Source of the DNA: VRUE01 sp963714155
GTDB lineage: Bacteria > Actinomycetota > Thermoleophilia > Solirubrobacterales > 70-9
Assembly: GCA_963714155.1 (NCBI GenBank)
Contig: OY970236.1
Span: 186,001-250,000 of the forward strand
DNA: 64,000 bases
Direction of reading: 5' to 3'
The notes beneath the pieces are model-generated. The model was given only the letters and a program-made list of their open reading frames with translations. It was not told the DNA's origin and searched no databases. The position numbers were made by a program, and so were the translations under genes. Below are positions 37,052 through 47,200 of this stretch, piece after piece. Numbering within the stretch: the first letter of the stretch is position 1; each line of letters begins with the position of its first letter.

Positions 37052-37384
37052 GTGACTCCGGGAGAACTGATCCGTTCGACCCGCTTGCGAGCCGGCCTCA
37101 GTCAAGAGCGCCTGGCGCGTCGGACCGGCACCCGCCAATCGGCGATCAGCAGGCTCGAGGCCGACGAGGTATCGCCGAGCGTTGAGACGCTCGACACTCT
37201 GCTGCGCGCAATGGGCAACCGGCTCAGCATCGCCGGCGATCTCCCTGAGCGCGAATACGACCCGGCCCATCGCCGCGCCACCGCGAAAAGGTCGCCAACC
37301 GAGCGCTTGGCGTTGGGCATCTCGTGGAACCGAATGGCCGGGCGCCTAGCGACAGCCGGCCGGGCCGCTCGTGCCGGAGACTGA
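37052..37384 (+). CDS. XRE-type HTH protein, antitoxin candidate (second pair)
   Basis: A 110-residue protein with an N-terminal Cro/CI-type helix-turn-helix: TPGELIRSTRLRAGLSQERLARRTG followed by QSAISRLEADEVSPSVETLDTLLRAMG (motifs). The C-terminal ~35 residues, basic and containing a W-N-R segment, could contact the toxin. The start is GTG 37052, six bases after the TATAAT box. The stop lies 14 bases inside the next gene, so the two are translationally coupled. The order HTH then nucleotidyltransferase is the classical antitoxin-first layout and the reverse of the pair at 5.4 kb. Confidence 0.7.
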   Translation: MTPGELIRSTRLRAGLSQERLARRTGTRQSAISRLEADEVSPSVETLDTLLRAMGNRLSIAGDLPEREYDPAHRRATAKRSPTERLALGISWNRMAGRLATAGRAARAGD

Positions 37385-37859
37385 GACCCCCCTGGATGCC
37401 GAGCGCATCCTCCGGGCCCTCTCAGAGCACGAAGTCGACTACGTGCTGATCGGAGGCCTCGCCGTGCAGACACACGGCCACGTGCGGACGACGAACGACG
37501 CCGACCTCATTCCCGCGCCCGACCCGGCCAACCTGGATCGGCTCGCCGCCGCCCTCCGTTCACTCGACGCCCGAGTGCTCAACGCGGGCGAGGAGGCAGT
37601 TGAGATCGACGCCAAGATGCTTCCACGAGCCACGATCTGGCAGTTCATCACTCGTGACGGAGGCATCGACGTGATGCATGAGGTGCCAGGGGGCCGCTCG
37701 TATGTTGAGCTGCGTGATGGGGCATTGCGCGTTCAGCTCGACGACATCGAGGTACCCGTCGTCGGCCTCGATGACCTGATCCAGATGAAGCTTGCCCGAG
37801 GTCGCCCTGTTGATCTAGCCGACGTGGCGTCGTTGACCGATCCGGACGCTCACCTATAA
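37371..37859 (+). CDS. Nucleotidyltransferase, AbiEii-like toxin candidate (second pair)
   Basis: A 162-residue minimal nucleotidyltransferase. VLIGGLAVQTHG (GG ~28-29) and TTNDADLI (D43-x-D45) form the metal/nucleotide site. The RGRPVDLADVASL block near the C-terminus is typical of the AbiEii/COG1708 group. GTG start overlapping the HTH gene by 14 bases. It is ~65 residues shorter than the first nucleotidyltransferase and not closely similar outside the motifs, so the two loci are probably not recent copies. It ends 25 bases from the convergent giant-protein gene. Confidence 0.7.
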   Translation: MPETETPLDAERILRALSEHEVDYVLIGGLAVQTHGHVRTTNDADLIPAPDPANLDRLAAALRSLDARVLNAGEEAVEIDAKMLPRATIWQFITRDGGIDVMHEVPGGRSYVELRDGALRVQLDDIEVPVVGLDDLIQMKLARGRPVDLADVASLTDPDAHL

Positions 37860-37884
37860 GCCACAAAGAAAAACGGCTGTTCGG

Positions 37885-40800
37885 TCAGCTGTTCGTTGTT
37901 GTAGACGCGGACTTCGACCTTGGGGATTTGCCCCGCTTTCCCTTCCCCCCACGCCCCTTCTTCCCGCACCCATTCCCCATCACCGGCCGCAGGGCCGCCT
38001 CCCCACCGTTTTGCGCGCTGAGCTGGGCGCTGGCACGGAAGGTGTGCGAGCAGAGGTCGCGGGAGTTGACGAAGAGGCCCTTCTGGGCGCCCTGCATGCT
38101 CAGCACGACCTTGGAGACGGGAACGTCGGGAGCATCGGTGACGGTGCTCCTCAGACCACCGTTAACCGAGTCAACGCGCACCGCCACCTCGGCGTTGACT
38201 TGTCCCCGTAGGGCAAAGACGACGTCGGGCAGCTGGTGGGAGGAGGAGCGCAGGTAGACCGGGCCCTCCAGGGGTTGGTCAAGAAGCGGGGTGAAGGCAC
38301 GAACGTGGCCGTAGATAGAGCCCTTGGGGCACTGGGTGCCGTTGCCTGTGCCCGCTGCCCACTGCACGCGGGTGCAGATCGTGCGGAAGTGGCTTTGTTC
38401 GATGAACTCCGATTTGGGGAAGCGAAGGACGAGGCCCTTTAGGTTGGCATCGCCCGGGCGGGCCTTGTAGGTGGCGCGCAGGGCGGGGAAGGCTCCGCGG
38501 TTGGTCTTGCCAAAGAGGCGCAGGTCGAGCTTGGGCTTGAAGGCGAGGCGATCGCAGCCGCCTACCTGGAAGCGATCGGCGAGGCTTTGGCTGGCTCCTT
38601 CGCTTCCACCGAGGATCGCGTCCAGTGACTTCGCCTCACAGCTGGTCGGGGCGAGGATGAAGTGGGGGCGATCGACGCTTACCCGGATGTCTCTGAGGTC
38701 GAGGGGGATGCCGTGCAGGATCGTTGGCAGGGGGTCTGCCTTGAGCGTGATCACCGCGGTTTCGGGGTTGAGGTAGGCGGCGTTTCGAACGACCACACTG
38801 CCGAGGTCAAAGGGACCGGCTACCGCCGGTGCCACCACTGCGATCGAGAGCGGGGCGCCTTTGTAGGGGCCGGCCAGGTAGGCCTTGGCGGTGTTGACGT
38901 AGAAGGGGTGGGGGCCGGCGCCGGCGCCTACTGAGAGTGAGCCGATCTGGGAGGCCGCTGGACAGCTTGGAGAGGCGAGCTCTTTTGCTCCCGTCCCTTC
39001 AGCGCCTGAGATCGAGGCGAGGGCAGCATCGGGGCAGTAGGGGATGCCCTTGAGGTAGCCGGTCAGGCCCGGGGGCATTGTGAGCTGCAGGGAGCTGAGG
39101 CGCTGGGTGCCGTCTTCGCGGCGAAGGCGCAGCTCGAAGGGACTCGTTGCCCCGGCTGTGGGGTCGGCGAGGCGGCCGGTGACACTCGCTTCGAGGTTGC
39201 CCGTAGGACAGGCGCGCCCGTTCGGCCCCTTGCTGACTTTGAAGCTCGTGTCTTCGACCAGCGGCAGCGATTCGTTCCAGGGGGTGAACTCGGAGTGGAC
39301 CTCATAGCGCCCGCACTTGGGGGGAGTGAGCAATGGGGCTCGCTCGCCTGAGTTCAGGTGCAAGGTCAGCTTCGATACCGGCGCCTCTGGGATGTCCTCG
39401 AAGCTGGTAGTGAGCTGCCCGGTGGTCGGGTCGGCGACTACCTTGCCCGCCAGCTTGATCAGGATCCCGTAGCGAGGGGAGTCGATCACGAGGTAGAGGC
39501 CCAGCAGCGATCCGAAGGGGTTGTCGCCCTGCTTGGCGACGTAGAGGGAGCCGGGGAGAGCTTCTTCTAGCAGCGGGGTCTCTACTTCAAGGGTGCCGAC
39601 CTTGGAGGCTGCGGGGCAACTGATCGGCTCGTCGTTGCCGATCCCGATCTGGGCCGAGGTGCAGGCATCGAGGCCTTCTGCGGCGGTCGGGTTCAGCGCC
39701 ATGCCCTGGGGCAGGGTGACCACCGAGCGGGCGATGCTGGCCTGGGCGGTGCCTTTCTTGCTCTCAAGGCCGTCTTGGTCCATCGAGACTTCGAGCTCGA
39801 GGCCGGTTGGGGAGTCGGCCGATGAAGAGGTCGGGGCAAGTTCGACTTCCGGTTCGAACTCGACTTCATCGCAACCGGTCAAGGGCGGGTTCAAAGACTG
39901 CGCTTCGGCGTATTCCCCGGGGTGTTCCCAGCTGTCGGCCTGGATCACCGTCTTCGGCGCCTCCCGGCAGTTGGTCGGGTTGGTCAGGAAGGGGACTTTG
40001 AAGGAGCCCGACTCAGTGGGTTTCTTACAGCCTTTGAAGGGGGTGGGTGATTTGAAGTCGACTTTCACCCCGAAGCCACACAGCGTCACCGAGGCCCCGA
40101 GCAATTCAGGTGACTTCGGTGCCGGGGCCGAAGCGACGCTGATCGCATAGCCGTCCTTGGCGTGCAGCTCGGGGGTGAGCACGTAGGCGGTTTCGGGACT
40201 GGTGAGGCCGAAGCCGAAGGTAGCCACCTCCCCCCGTTCGGGCTCGACCGCGTAGACCGGCAGGTCGGGGAAGGTGTTGAATTCCGTTTCCAGGGTGATC
40301 CCGCCGACGACGCTCCCCGGCGGGCAGGCCTGTTTGGGGATCATCCCCACTTCCGGGCAGGTCTCCGGCACCGCCCGGGGGTTGCCGACGAAGCCCTTGG
40401 GCAGCTTGGTCAGCACCTGCCTGACGAAGCCGTTGGTGACGCGCAGGCCGGCGTTGGTCGGCAGCGCCGGGACGTGGTCGTTGAAGGTCAAGCTCGCCCC
40501 GGCCGAGAAAGGATGCCCACCGGCCTTGGTGAAGTCATCGCCTTCGTCGTCTGCAACCTTGGTCGAGAAGGCCTTGAAGCCGAAGGGCACCGCCGGCAGC
40601 AGGGTGACCTGGTCTTCGTCGGTCACCGGGTCGGCGCCGCCGCCTGAGGCGGTGGCTTTTGCGATCAGGGCGTCGGGGGCGTCGCGGCCGATGTGGGCGA
40701 TGATTTCGAGCGGGCGGTCGTAGCTTTCGCCCGGCGCCAGGGAGTCATCGCGGGTGCAGTCCACCCTCGCGTTCTGAAGTAGGTCCGGGGGCTCTTTGAT

Positions 40801-42015
40801 GCAGTCCCACGGCGACGCAACCCCAGGTTCACGGACCTTCAATGCGTAGGTTTCTTGCCCGGCTGGGAGTTCGACTTCCACTGTGGCCCCGGTCAAGGTG
40901 TTGGCGAAGCCAATAGCTGGTCTTCCTTGGCGACCCCCACGGCCATCATTTGGCGCATCTTCGCCCACAACGACGAACGATTCAGCATTGATGCTGTTTT
41001 TTTCGTTCCAACTGAGGTTTCCCGAATTGCTCACGGCTTTCCCACCGTCCGGCGGCACACCACTGCCGCTCTGCGCGGTCACCTCACACTGCAGCAGCGC
41101 CGTCTTGTCTTCGGCTTCGACGGGGGTGTATTCGCTTGTGGTCGCGCCAGGGATCTCCTCACCATTGCGCAGCCACCGATAGGTGAAGGTGGCGCCGGGG
41201 GTCCAGTTGGTTGGCGCTTCGCAGGAGAGTTTTTCTCCTTCGTAGTAAAGACCTCCAACGCCCCCGGGGACGGATACCACCTGCGGCCGGCTTTCTACCT
41301 GCTTGGGATCGTCGACGGGTGACGGCGGTGGGGTAACTGAAACCGGGTTGACCACTACCGGCGGCAATGAGATCGAAACCGAACTGGCGCTGACTCTGCT
41401 TGGAGCGAGGCCCCGGAGCGTAATCCCGGGAGCGGAGTCGGTGGCCACCGCCGACAATTCCAGGGTGCCCGGGCCGATCGCAATGATCGTCGCCCCAACC
41501 GGGATGCCGAAGCCACTGACGTCCTGGCCGACCGCGAAGGAGCCGAACTTGACGTTGATGGAGGTGAGCGTGTTCGAACCGGCTGTCGCGGTCGCGGTCG
41601 CGTTGACGGTCGTGACCTCCGTGCTCGGGTTGGTGCCAATCACCTCGCACTGGATTGCCTGGCCTTCGTCGGCGACAGTGGTCATATAGGTGATGGCAGT
41701 GGCGCCGGGAATTTCTTCTCCGTTGCGCAGCCACTGGAAGCCGAAGTCGTCTTCGCTAGGGACGAAGAACCAATTCGAAAGCGAGTTTTCGCAGGTCAGC
41801 TGATCACCGACGCTGGGGTTGGCGTTGGCGTTGTTTTTGACCTCGACCCGGTAGACGATCCGTTCGTCGCTGTGGGTGACGGGAGTGGAAGTGGGAGCGG
41901 AGTCGCGGGTCAGTTCCAGGCCGATCACGGGCTTCGCGGCCGCGGAGGCAGCAGCGAAGCCAAGCAGGGCAAGGGTCAAGCCAAGTACCAGTCCCGCTTT
42001 GCGTAGAGCGCTCAC
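37885..42015 (-). CDS. Giant secreted protein, copy A
   Basis: A 1376-residue exported protein. Residues 1-28 are a signal peptide (ending A-S-A-A-A-K). Two Ig-like segments contain W-L-R-N-G-E-E-I-P-G-A-T and a paired Cys (~80-150 and ~270-330). The long middle and C-terminal parts contain repeated C-P-x-A-S-x-(V/I)-G and P-G-L-T/P-K-G-x-x-x-N-P motifs, each with nearby Cys, suggesting many disulfide-bonded beta domains. The tail is strongly basic (GCGKKGRGGKGKRGKSPRS). It overlaps the upstream propeller gene by four bases and is a tandem copy of 44271-48335. Function unknown; probably a cell-surface or adhesive protein. Confidence 0.75.
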   Translation of the reverse strand: MSALRKAGLVLGLTLALLGFAAASAAAKPVIGLELTRDSAPTSTPVTHSDERIVYRVEVKNNANANPSVGDQLTCENSLSNWFFVPSEDDFGFQWLRNGEEIPGATAITYMTTVADEGQAIQCEVIGTNPSTEVTTVNATATATAGSNTLTSINVKFGSFAVGQDVSGFGIPVGATIIAIGPGTLELSAVATDSAPGITLRGLAPSRVSASSVSISLPPVVVNPVSVTPPPSPVDDPKQVESRPQVVSVPGGVGGLYYEGEKLSCEAPTNWTPGATFTYRWLRNGEEIPGATTSEYTPVEAEDKTALLQCEVTAQSGSGVPPDGGKAVSNSGNLSWNEKNSINAESFVVVGEDAPNDGRGGRQGRPAIGFANTLTGATVEVELPAGQETYALKVREPGVASPWDCIKEPPDLLQNARVDCTRDDSLAPGESYDRPLEIIAHIGRDAPDALIAKATASGGGADPVTDEDQVTLLPAVPFGFKAFSTKVADDEGDDFTKAGGHPFSAGASLTFNDHVPALPTNAGLRVTNGFVRQVLTKLPKGFVGNPRAVPETCPEVGMIPKQACPPGSVVGGITLETEFNTFPDLPVYAVEPERGEVATFGFGLTSPETAYVLTPELHAKDGYAISVASAPAPKSPELLGASVTLCGFGVKVDFKSPTPFKGCKKPTESGSFKVPFLTNPTNCREAPKTVIQADSWEHPGEYAEAQSLNPPLTGCDEVEFEPEVELAPTSSSADSPTGLELEVSMDQDGLESKKGTAQASIARSVVTLPQGMALNPTAAEGLDACTSAQIGIGNDEPISCPAASKVGTLEVETPLLEEALPGSLYVAKQGDNPFGSLLGLYLVIDSPRYGILIKLAGKVVADPTTGQLTTSFEDIPEAPVSKLTLHLNSGERAPLLTPPKCGRYEVHSEFTPWNESLPLVEDTSFKVSKGPNGRACPTGNLEASVTGRLADPTAGATSPFELRLRREDGTQRLSSLQLTMPPGLTGYLKGIPYCPDAALASISGAEGTGAKELASPSCPAASQIGSLSVGAGAGPHPFYVNTAKAYLAGPYKGAPLSIAVVAPAVAGPFDLGSVVVRNAAYLNPETAVITLKADPLPTILHGIPLDLRDIRVSVDRPHFILAPTSCEAKSLDAILGGSEGASQSLADRFQVGGCDRLAFKPKLDLRLFGKTNRGAFPALRATYKARPGDANLKGLVLRFPKSEFIEQSHFRTICTRVQWAAGTGNGTQCPKGSIYGHVRAFTPLLDQPLEGPVYLRSSSHQLPDVVFALRGQVNAEVAVRVDSVNGGLRSTVTDAPDVPVSKVVLSMQGAQKGLFVNSRDLCSHTFRASAQLSAQNGGEAALRPVMGNGCGKKGRGGKGKRGKSPRSKSASTTTNS

Positions 42016-44267
42016 CTCTTACCTCCCTGTTTGGCGCCGGCTCTCCTCTTGTGGTGTCGGGGAGCCGGCTTTACGCAGCGGCTCCGCCTCTTGACCTTGG
42101 GCTTTTTGCAGCCGGCCTGCTTGGGGGGGTTGCCGGGGCCGACGAAAGCTGGAACCGTCGCCCGCGAAGGCGCCCCGCGCGACCCCTGACAGCCTTCGCC
42201 GCCGCAAACCGAGCTTTCGGGTTGGCTGGCGAAGCCGCCATCGACGCGAGCGACGTAAACGTCGCTGGCCGTGTCTATGTCCTGAGAGAGGAGCGCCCCG
42301 CGCGTGGCATAGGCGATCTGCTTGCCATCTAGCGAGAGCGCGGGGGCATCGCCCACCGTGCCCGGCAGCCGGTCGAGCTGGCTCTGGTGCCAGAGGTAGG
42401 CGTTGGCAGACGCGTCATCGTCCCCGGCGGCAAGCGGCTCGGCCGTCGAGAAGGCGATCGTCTCGCCGTCCTCGCTGACCCAGCGCCCTTCCACCGCGGC
42501 GGCGGAGGTAGGTGCGGCGCCGATGACTTTCGGTGCAACAACGCCGACGTCGAACCCTTCTTCCACGCCGCTGCTCGAGCAGGAAACGCATTCCAGTGAT
42601 TCGGAGTTGCTCACATAGCGGTATACGTCGCGGTGGGTACCGTCCGCGTCACTCGCGCTCAGAGGGGCCTTGGTGGCGAAAGCGAGGACGTGCCCGTCGC
42701 CGCCGATCTCATGGCCTTCGCCGTCCTTGCCCTGCCGTGGCACCGCGTAGGCATCACCAAAGAAGCTCTTGCCGACGCCCCATAGGCTTCCTTCATCGCC
42801 CGGGTCGAGAGTGGCGATGAAGGTGGTCTTCCCATTGGGGTGGGCGCCGTCGCGCTCATAGAGATAGAGGTTCGGCTCTCCTTGGGTGGGTGATTTGCCT
42901 TCGGCGTTGGCTCCGCTCAGCACCCCTTCGGCGACGAAGTAGGCATGGGAGCCATCGCCCGAGATCGCCGTGATCGTGTGCAGGACGTCGGCCCTCTCAC
43001 CAGGCTGGGAGGGAAGCGAGACCTGGGTCAACCTTTCCCCGACAGGCTTGTCGAAGTCATAGAGGTAGAGGTCGCAGCCATCAGAGGTCCCTGGTGCAGA
43101 GGCGCACTTGCTGCCCGAGGCCTGAGCGGAAGGCAATAGATCGCGGGTGGTCGTGAAGTAGACCTTGCTGCCGTCTACCGAGGCACCTTCGAAGAGATCG
43201 TCACCCGCTTCTTCCCATTCGGCCTGACCGCCGGGAAGGAGCGGTTCGATCACCGGTCCAGATGGGGTGCGGGTGCGCTTGAGGATGCGGATGGGAACGG
43301 ACCCAGGCACACCGTTGCCGCATTTGCCCGCCCCGCTCTGGGCGGGACGGGTTGAGATGAAGACGCGCCCGCCGTCGGCCGAGATCGCGCCCTGGCTCGT
43401 CTTGCCGAATGTATCGAAGCCGCCGTTGCTGACACCGCCGCCGATGTGGGATCCGCAGGCCCCGCCCCAGACTTTGCCCTCCTTGTCGCGGGCGAGGAGC
43501 TCGATCGAGGGCTCGTCTGCCGAGTCGAGCGAGACGACGTAGTTGTTGAAGTCCTGTCCGACTCGAAGCTGGTCGATGCGGGGGTCATCGGAAAGAAGCG
43601 AAGTGGTGACCAACGCCGGCGAGAAGACGGTGGTCGAGAGGTCGGTCGAGGTGCCGGCTGATTCGGTGCTGCTCAGTGCCCTGACAAGCTCATTGGTGCC
43701 GCTGTCGTCGATCGGGACCAAGAGCGGCGAGAGGGGAAAGAAGGAGCCGTCGAGGCCGCTGCTGAAGATCCGGAAGACACCGGCGTTGAACTGGACTTGG
43801 GTGGCGCCCATCGAGTTCCAGCGGCTGAGATCGGCGGAGTAGGCGAAGGGACCGCCGTAGTATTCGCCCCCGATCCAGATTTCCGCGGCGGTCGGGGGCG
43901 AGGTCGGCGCCGTTGCCCAGCCGTCGGCGGTGCGGGTGGCGAGGTAGTTGTCGCCTGTGTAGGACTGAAGGCCGGGGGTGCCGGCCAGCGCGGCCAAAGA
44001 GCGGAAGCGGACCCGCTCGCCATCGAGGGAGAAGATCGGAGCGCTAGCGGGCTCGACGAACTTCTTCGGTGGGCTGACCATCTCCAGGGCCATGCAGTCG
44101 GGCAGATCGGTGGCGCCCTGCGCTTCGCGGATTGCTTCGTTGGGACAGCCGGCGGCGGGGGCCTCAGGAGTGACGGCTAGGAAGATGAGGAAAACAGCGA
44201 GGAGCGCTAGGCCTATGCCGCGACGCAGCGGCGAGGAGAGAGCGATGTCGTGACTGCGGCCGCTCAT
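42012..44267 (-). CDS. Secreted TolB/WD40-like propeller protein, copy A
   Basis: A 751-residue exported protein. A signal peptide precedes A-A-G-C-P-N-E. Repeated blocks such as D-G-E-R-V-R-F-R-S, A-D-G-G-R-V-F-I-S-T, D-G-S-K-V-Y-F-T-T, D-G-S-H-A-Y-F-V-A-E, D-G-E-T-I-A-F-S-T and D-G-K-Q-I-A-Y-A-T mark blades of a TolB/WD40-type beta-propeller. The tail (~710-751) is rich in Lys/Arg with two Cys (CKKPKVKRRSRCVKPAP). It overlaps the giant gene and lies three bases after the other giant copy, so all are co-transcribed. A ligand or partner is unknown. Confidence 0.75.
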   Translation of the reverse strand: MSGRSHDIALSSPLRRGIGLALLAVFLIFLAVTPEAPAAGCPNEAIREAQGATDLPDCMALEMVSPPKKFVEPASAPIFSLDGERVRFRSLAALAGTPGLQSYTGDNYLATRTADGWATAPTSPPTAAEIWIGGEYYGGPFAYSADLSRWNSMGATQVQFNAGVFRIFSSGLDGSFFPLSPLLVPIDDSGTNELVRALSSTESAGTSTDLSTTVFSPALVTTSLLSDDPRIDQLRVGQDFNNYVVSLDSADEPSIELLARDKEGKVWGGACGSHIGGGVSNGGFDTFGKTSQGAISADGGRVFISTRPAQSGAGKCGNGVPGSVPIRILKRTRTPSGPVIEPLLPGGQAEWEEAGDDLFEGASVDGSKVYFTTTRDLLPSAQASGSKCASAPGTSDGCDLYLYDFDKPVGERLTQVSLPSQPGERADVLHTITAISGDGSHAYFVAEGVLSGANAEGKSPTQGEPNLYLYERDGAHPNGKTTFIATLDPGDEGSLWGVGKSFFGDAYAVPRQGKDGEGHEIGGDGHVLAFATKAPLSASDADGTHRDVYRYVSNSESLECVSCSSSGVEEGFDVGVVAPKVIGAAPTSAAAVEGRWVSEDGETIAFSTAEPLAAGDDDASANAYLWHQSQLDRLPGTVGDAPALSLDGKQIAYATRGALLSQDIDTASDVYVARVDGGFASQPESSVCGGEGCQGSRGAPSRATVPAFVGPGNPPKQAGCKKPKVKRRSRCVKPAPRHHKRRAGAKQGGKR

Positions 44268-44270
44268 CGC

Positions 44271-47200
44271 CTACCCACGGCGCTTGCCCCGCTTGCCCTT
44301 CCCACACCCAACCCCCATCGCCGGCCGCAGGTCTACTGCGGCGTTGTTCTGCGCGGTGAACTGAGCACTGGCCCTAAACGCGTGCGAGCAGAGATCGCGG
44401 GAGTTGACGAAGAGGCCCTTCTGGGCGCCCTGCATGCTGAGTACGACCCTGGAGACGGGGACGTCAGGGGCAGCGGTGACGGTGCTCCTCAGGCCTCCGT
44501 TGACGGAGTCGACGCGCACCGCCACCTCGGCGTCGACCTGGCCCCGTAGGGCAAAGACGACGTCGGGCAGCTGGTGGGAGGAGGAGCGCAGGTAGACCGG
44601 GCCTTCCAGGGGTTGGTCTAGCAGCGGGGTGAAGGCACGGACGTGGCCGTAGACAGAGCCCTTGGGGCACTGGGTTCCATTTCCACTTCCCGCCGCCCAC
44701 TGCACCCTGGTGCAGATCGTGCGGAAGTGGCTTTGTTCGATGAACTCCGATTTGGGGAAGCGAAGGACGAGGCCTTTGAGGTTGGCATCGCCCGAGCGGG
44801 CGCTGTAGGTGGCCTTGAGGGCGGGGAAGGCACCTCTGTTGGTCTTGCCGGAGAGGCGCAGGTCGAGCTTGGGCCTGAAGGCGAGGCGATCGCAGCCGCC
44901 TACCTGGAAGCGGTCGGCGAGGCTCTGGCTTGCTCCTTCATTTCCTCCCAGGAGAGCGTTCAACGACTTCGCTTCGCAGCTGGTCGGGGCGAGGATGAAG
45001 TGTGGGCGATCGACGTTGACTCTGATGTCGCGGAGGTCGAGGGGGATGCCGTGCAGGATCGTCGGCAGGGGGTCTGCCTTGAGCGTGACCACCGCGCTGG
45101 CGGGATCGAGGTAGAGAGCGTTTCTGACCACCACGGTGCCGAGGTCAAAGGGACCGGCCACCGCTGGGGCAACCACCGCGATTGAGAGCGGGGCGCCTTT
45201 GTAGGGGCCGGCTAGGTAGGCCTTGGCGGTGTTGACGTAGAAGGGGTGGGGGCCTGCGCCGGCGCCCACCGAGAGCGAGCCGATCTGGGAGGCGGAAGGA
45301 CAGGAGGGGGAGGCGAGCTCCTTTGCTCCCGTTCCTTCGGCGCTAGAGATCGAAGCAAGGGCCGCATCGGGGCAGTAGGGGATGCCCTTGAGGTAGCCGG
45401 TGAGGCCCGGGGGCATGGTCAGTTGCAGGGAGCTGAGGCGCTCGGAGCCGTCTTCGCGATGCAGCTGCAAGGCGAAGGGGCTGGTGGCGCCCGCGGTGGG
45501 GTCGGCGAGGCGCCCCTTCAGGGTCGCTTCCAGGTTGCCGGTGGGGCAAGGGCCGCCGTTTGGCCCCTTGCTGACTTTGAAGCGGGTGTCTTCGACCACG
45601 GCCTCCCCCCCGTTCCAAGGAGTGAGCTCGGAGTGGACCTCATAGCGCCCGCACTTGGCGGGGGTGAGCAGGGGTGCCCGCTCGCCGGAGTTCAGGTGCA
45701 AGGTCAGCTTCGATACCGGCGCCTCTGGGATGTCCTCGAAGCTGGTAGTGAGCTGCCCGGTGGTCGGGTCGGCGACTACCTTGCCCGCCAGCTTGATCAG
45801 AATCCCGTAGCGGGGGGAGTCGATCACCAGGTAGAGGCCCAGGAGCGATCCGAAGGGGTTGTCGCCCTGCTTGGCGACGTAGAGGGAGCCGGGGAGGGCT
45901 TCTTCGAGCAGCGGGGTCTCTACTTCCAGGGTGCCGACCTTGGAAGCGGCAGGACAAGTGATCGGGTCGTCGTTGCCGATGCCAATCTGGGCCGAGGTGC
46001 AGGCATCGAGCCCTTCGGCAGCGGTTGGGTTCACCGCCATGCCCTTGGGCAGGGTCACGACAGAGCTGGCGATGCTTGCCTGGGCGGTGCCTTTCTTGCT
46101 TTCAAGGCCCGTCTGGTCCATCGAGACTTCGAGGTCGAGGCCGGTTGGGGAGTCCGCCCGGTTGGAGCTCGGAGCCAGCTCCAGCTCCGGTTCGAACTCG
46201 ACTTCGTCGCAACCCGTCAAGGGCGGGTTCAAAGACTGCGCTTCAGCGTATTCCCCTGGGTGTTCCCAGCTGTCGGCCTGGATCACCGTCTTCGGCGCTT
46301 CCCGGCAGTTGGTCGGGTTGGTCAGGAAGGGGACTTTGAAGGAGCCTGCTTCGGTGGGCTTCTTGCAGCCTTTGAAGGCGAAGTCGCCGACTTTCACCCC
46401 GAAGCCACACAGCGTCACCGAGGCGCCGAGCAATTCCGGTGTCATCGGCGCGGGAGCGGAGGCAACGCTGATCGCGTAGCCGTCTTTGGCGTGCAGCTTG
46501 GGGATGAGGACGTAGGCGACTTCGGGAACGGCGAGGCCGAAGCTGAAGGTCGCCACCTCCCCCCTTTCGGGCTCGACCGCGTAGACGCGCAGGTCGGGGA
46601 GGGTGGTGACTTCGGTTTCCAGGGTGATCCCGCCGACGATGCTCCCCGGCGGGCATTCTTCTTTGGGGACCATCCCGACTTCCGGGCAGGTCTCCGGCAC
46701 CGCCCGCGGGTTGCCGACGAAGCCCTTGGGCAGCTTGGTCAGTACCTGCTTGACGAAGCCGTTGGTGGCGCGCAGGCCGGCGTTGGTCGGCAGCGCCGGC
46801 ACGTGGTCGTTGAAGGTCAAGCTGGCCCCGGCCGAGAAGGGATGGCCCCCCGCCTTGGTGAAGTCGTTGCCTTCGTCATCGGCGACCTTGGTCGAGAAGG
46901 CCTTGAAGCCGAAGGGCACCGCGGGCAGCAGGGTGACCTGGTCTTCGTCAGTGACCGGGTCGGCGTCGTCGCCCGAGGCGGTCGCTTTGGCGACCAGGGT
47001 GTCAGGGGCATCGGGGCCGATATGGGTGATGATCTCGAGCGTCCGGTAAGAGCCACCCGGTGCCTGCGAGACATTATTGGTGCATTCAATCCTCGCGTGC
47101 TGGAGGGCGGTCGGCGCATGTTTGGCGCAGTCCCAAGCCGGAGCGCCCAGGGTCCTTGCCAGCATCGCGAAGGTTTCCTGGCCTGCGGGGAGCTCGACTT

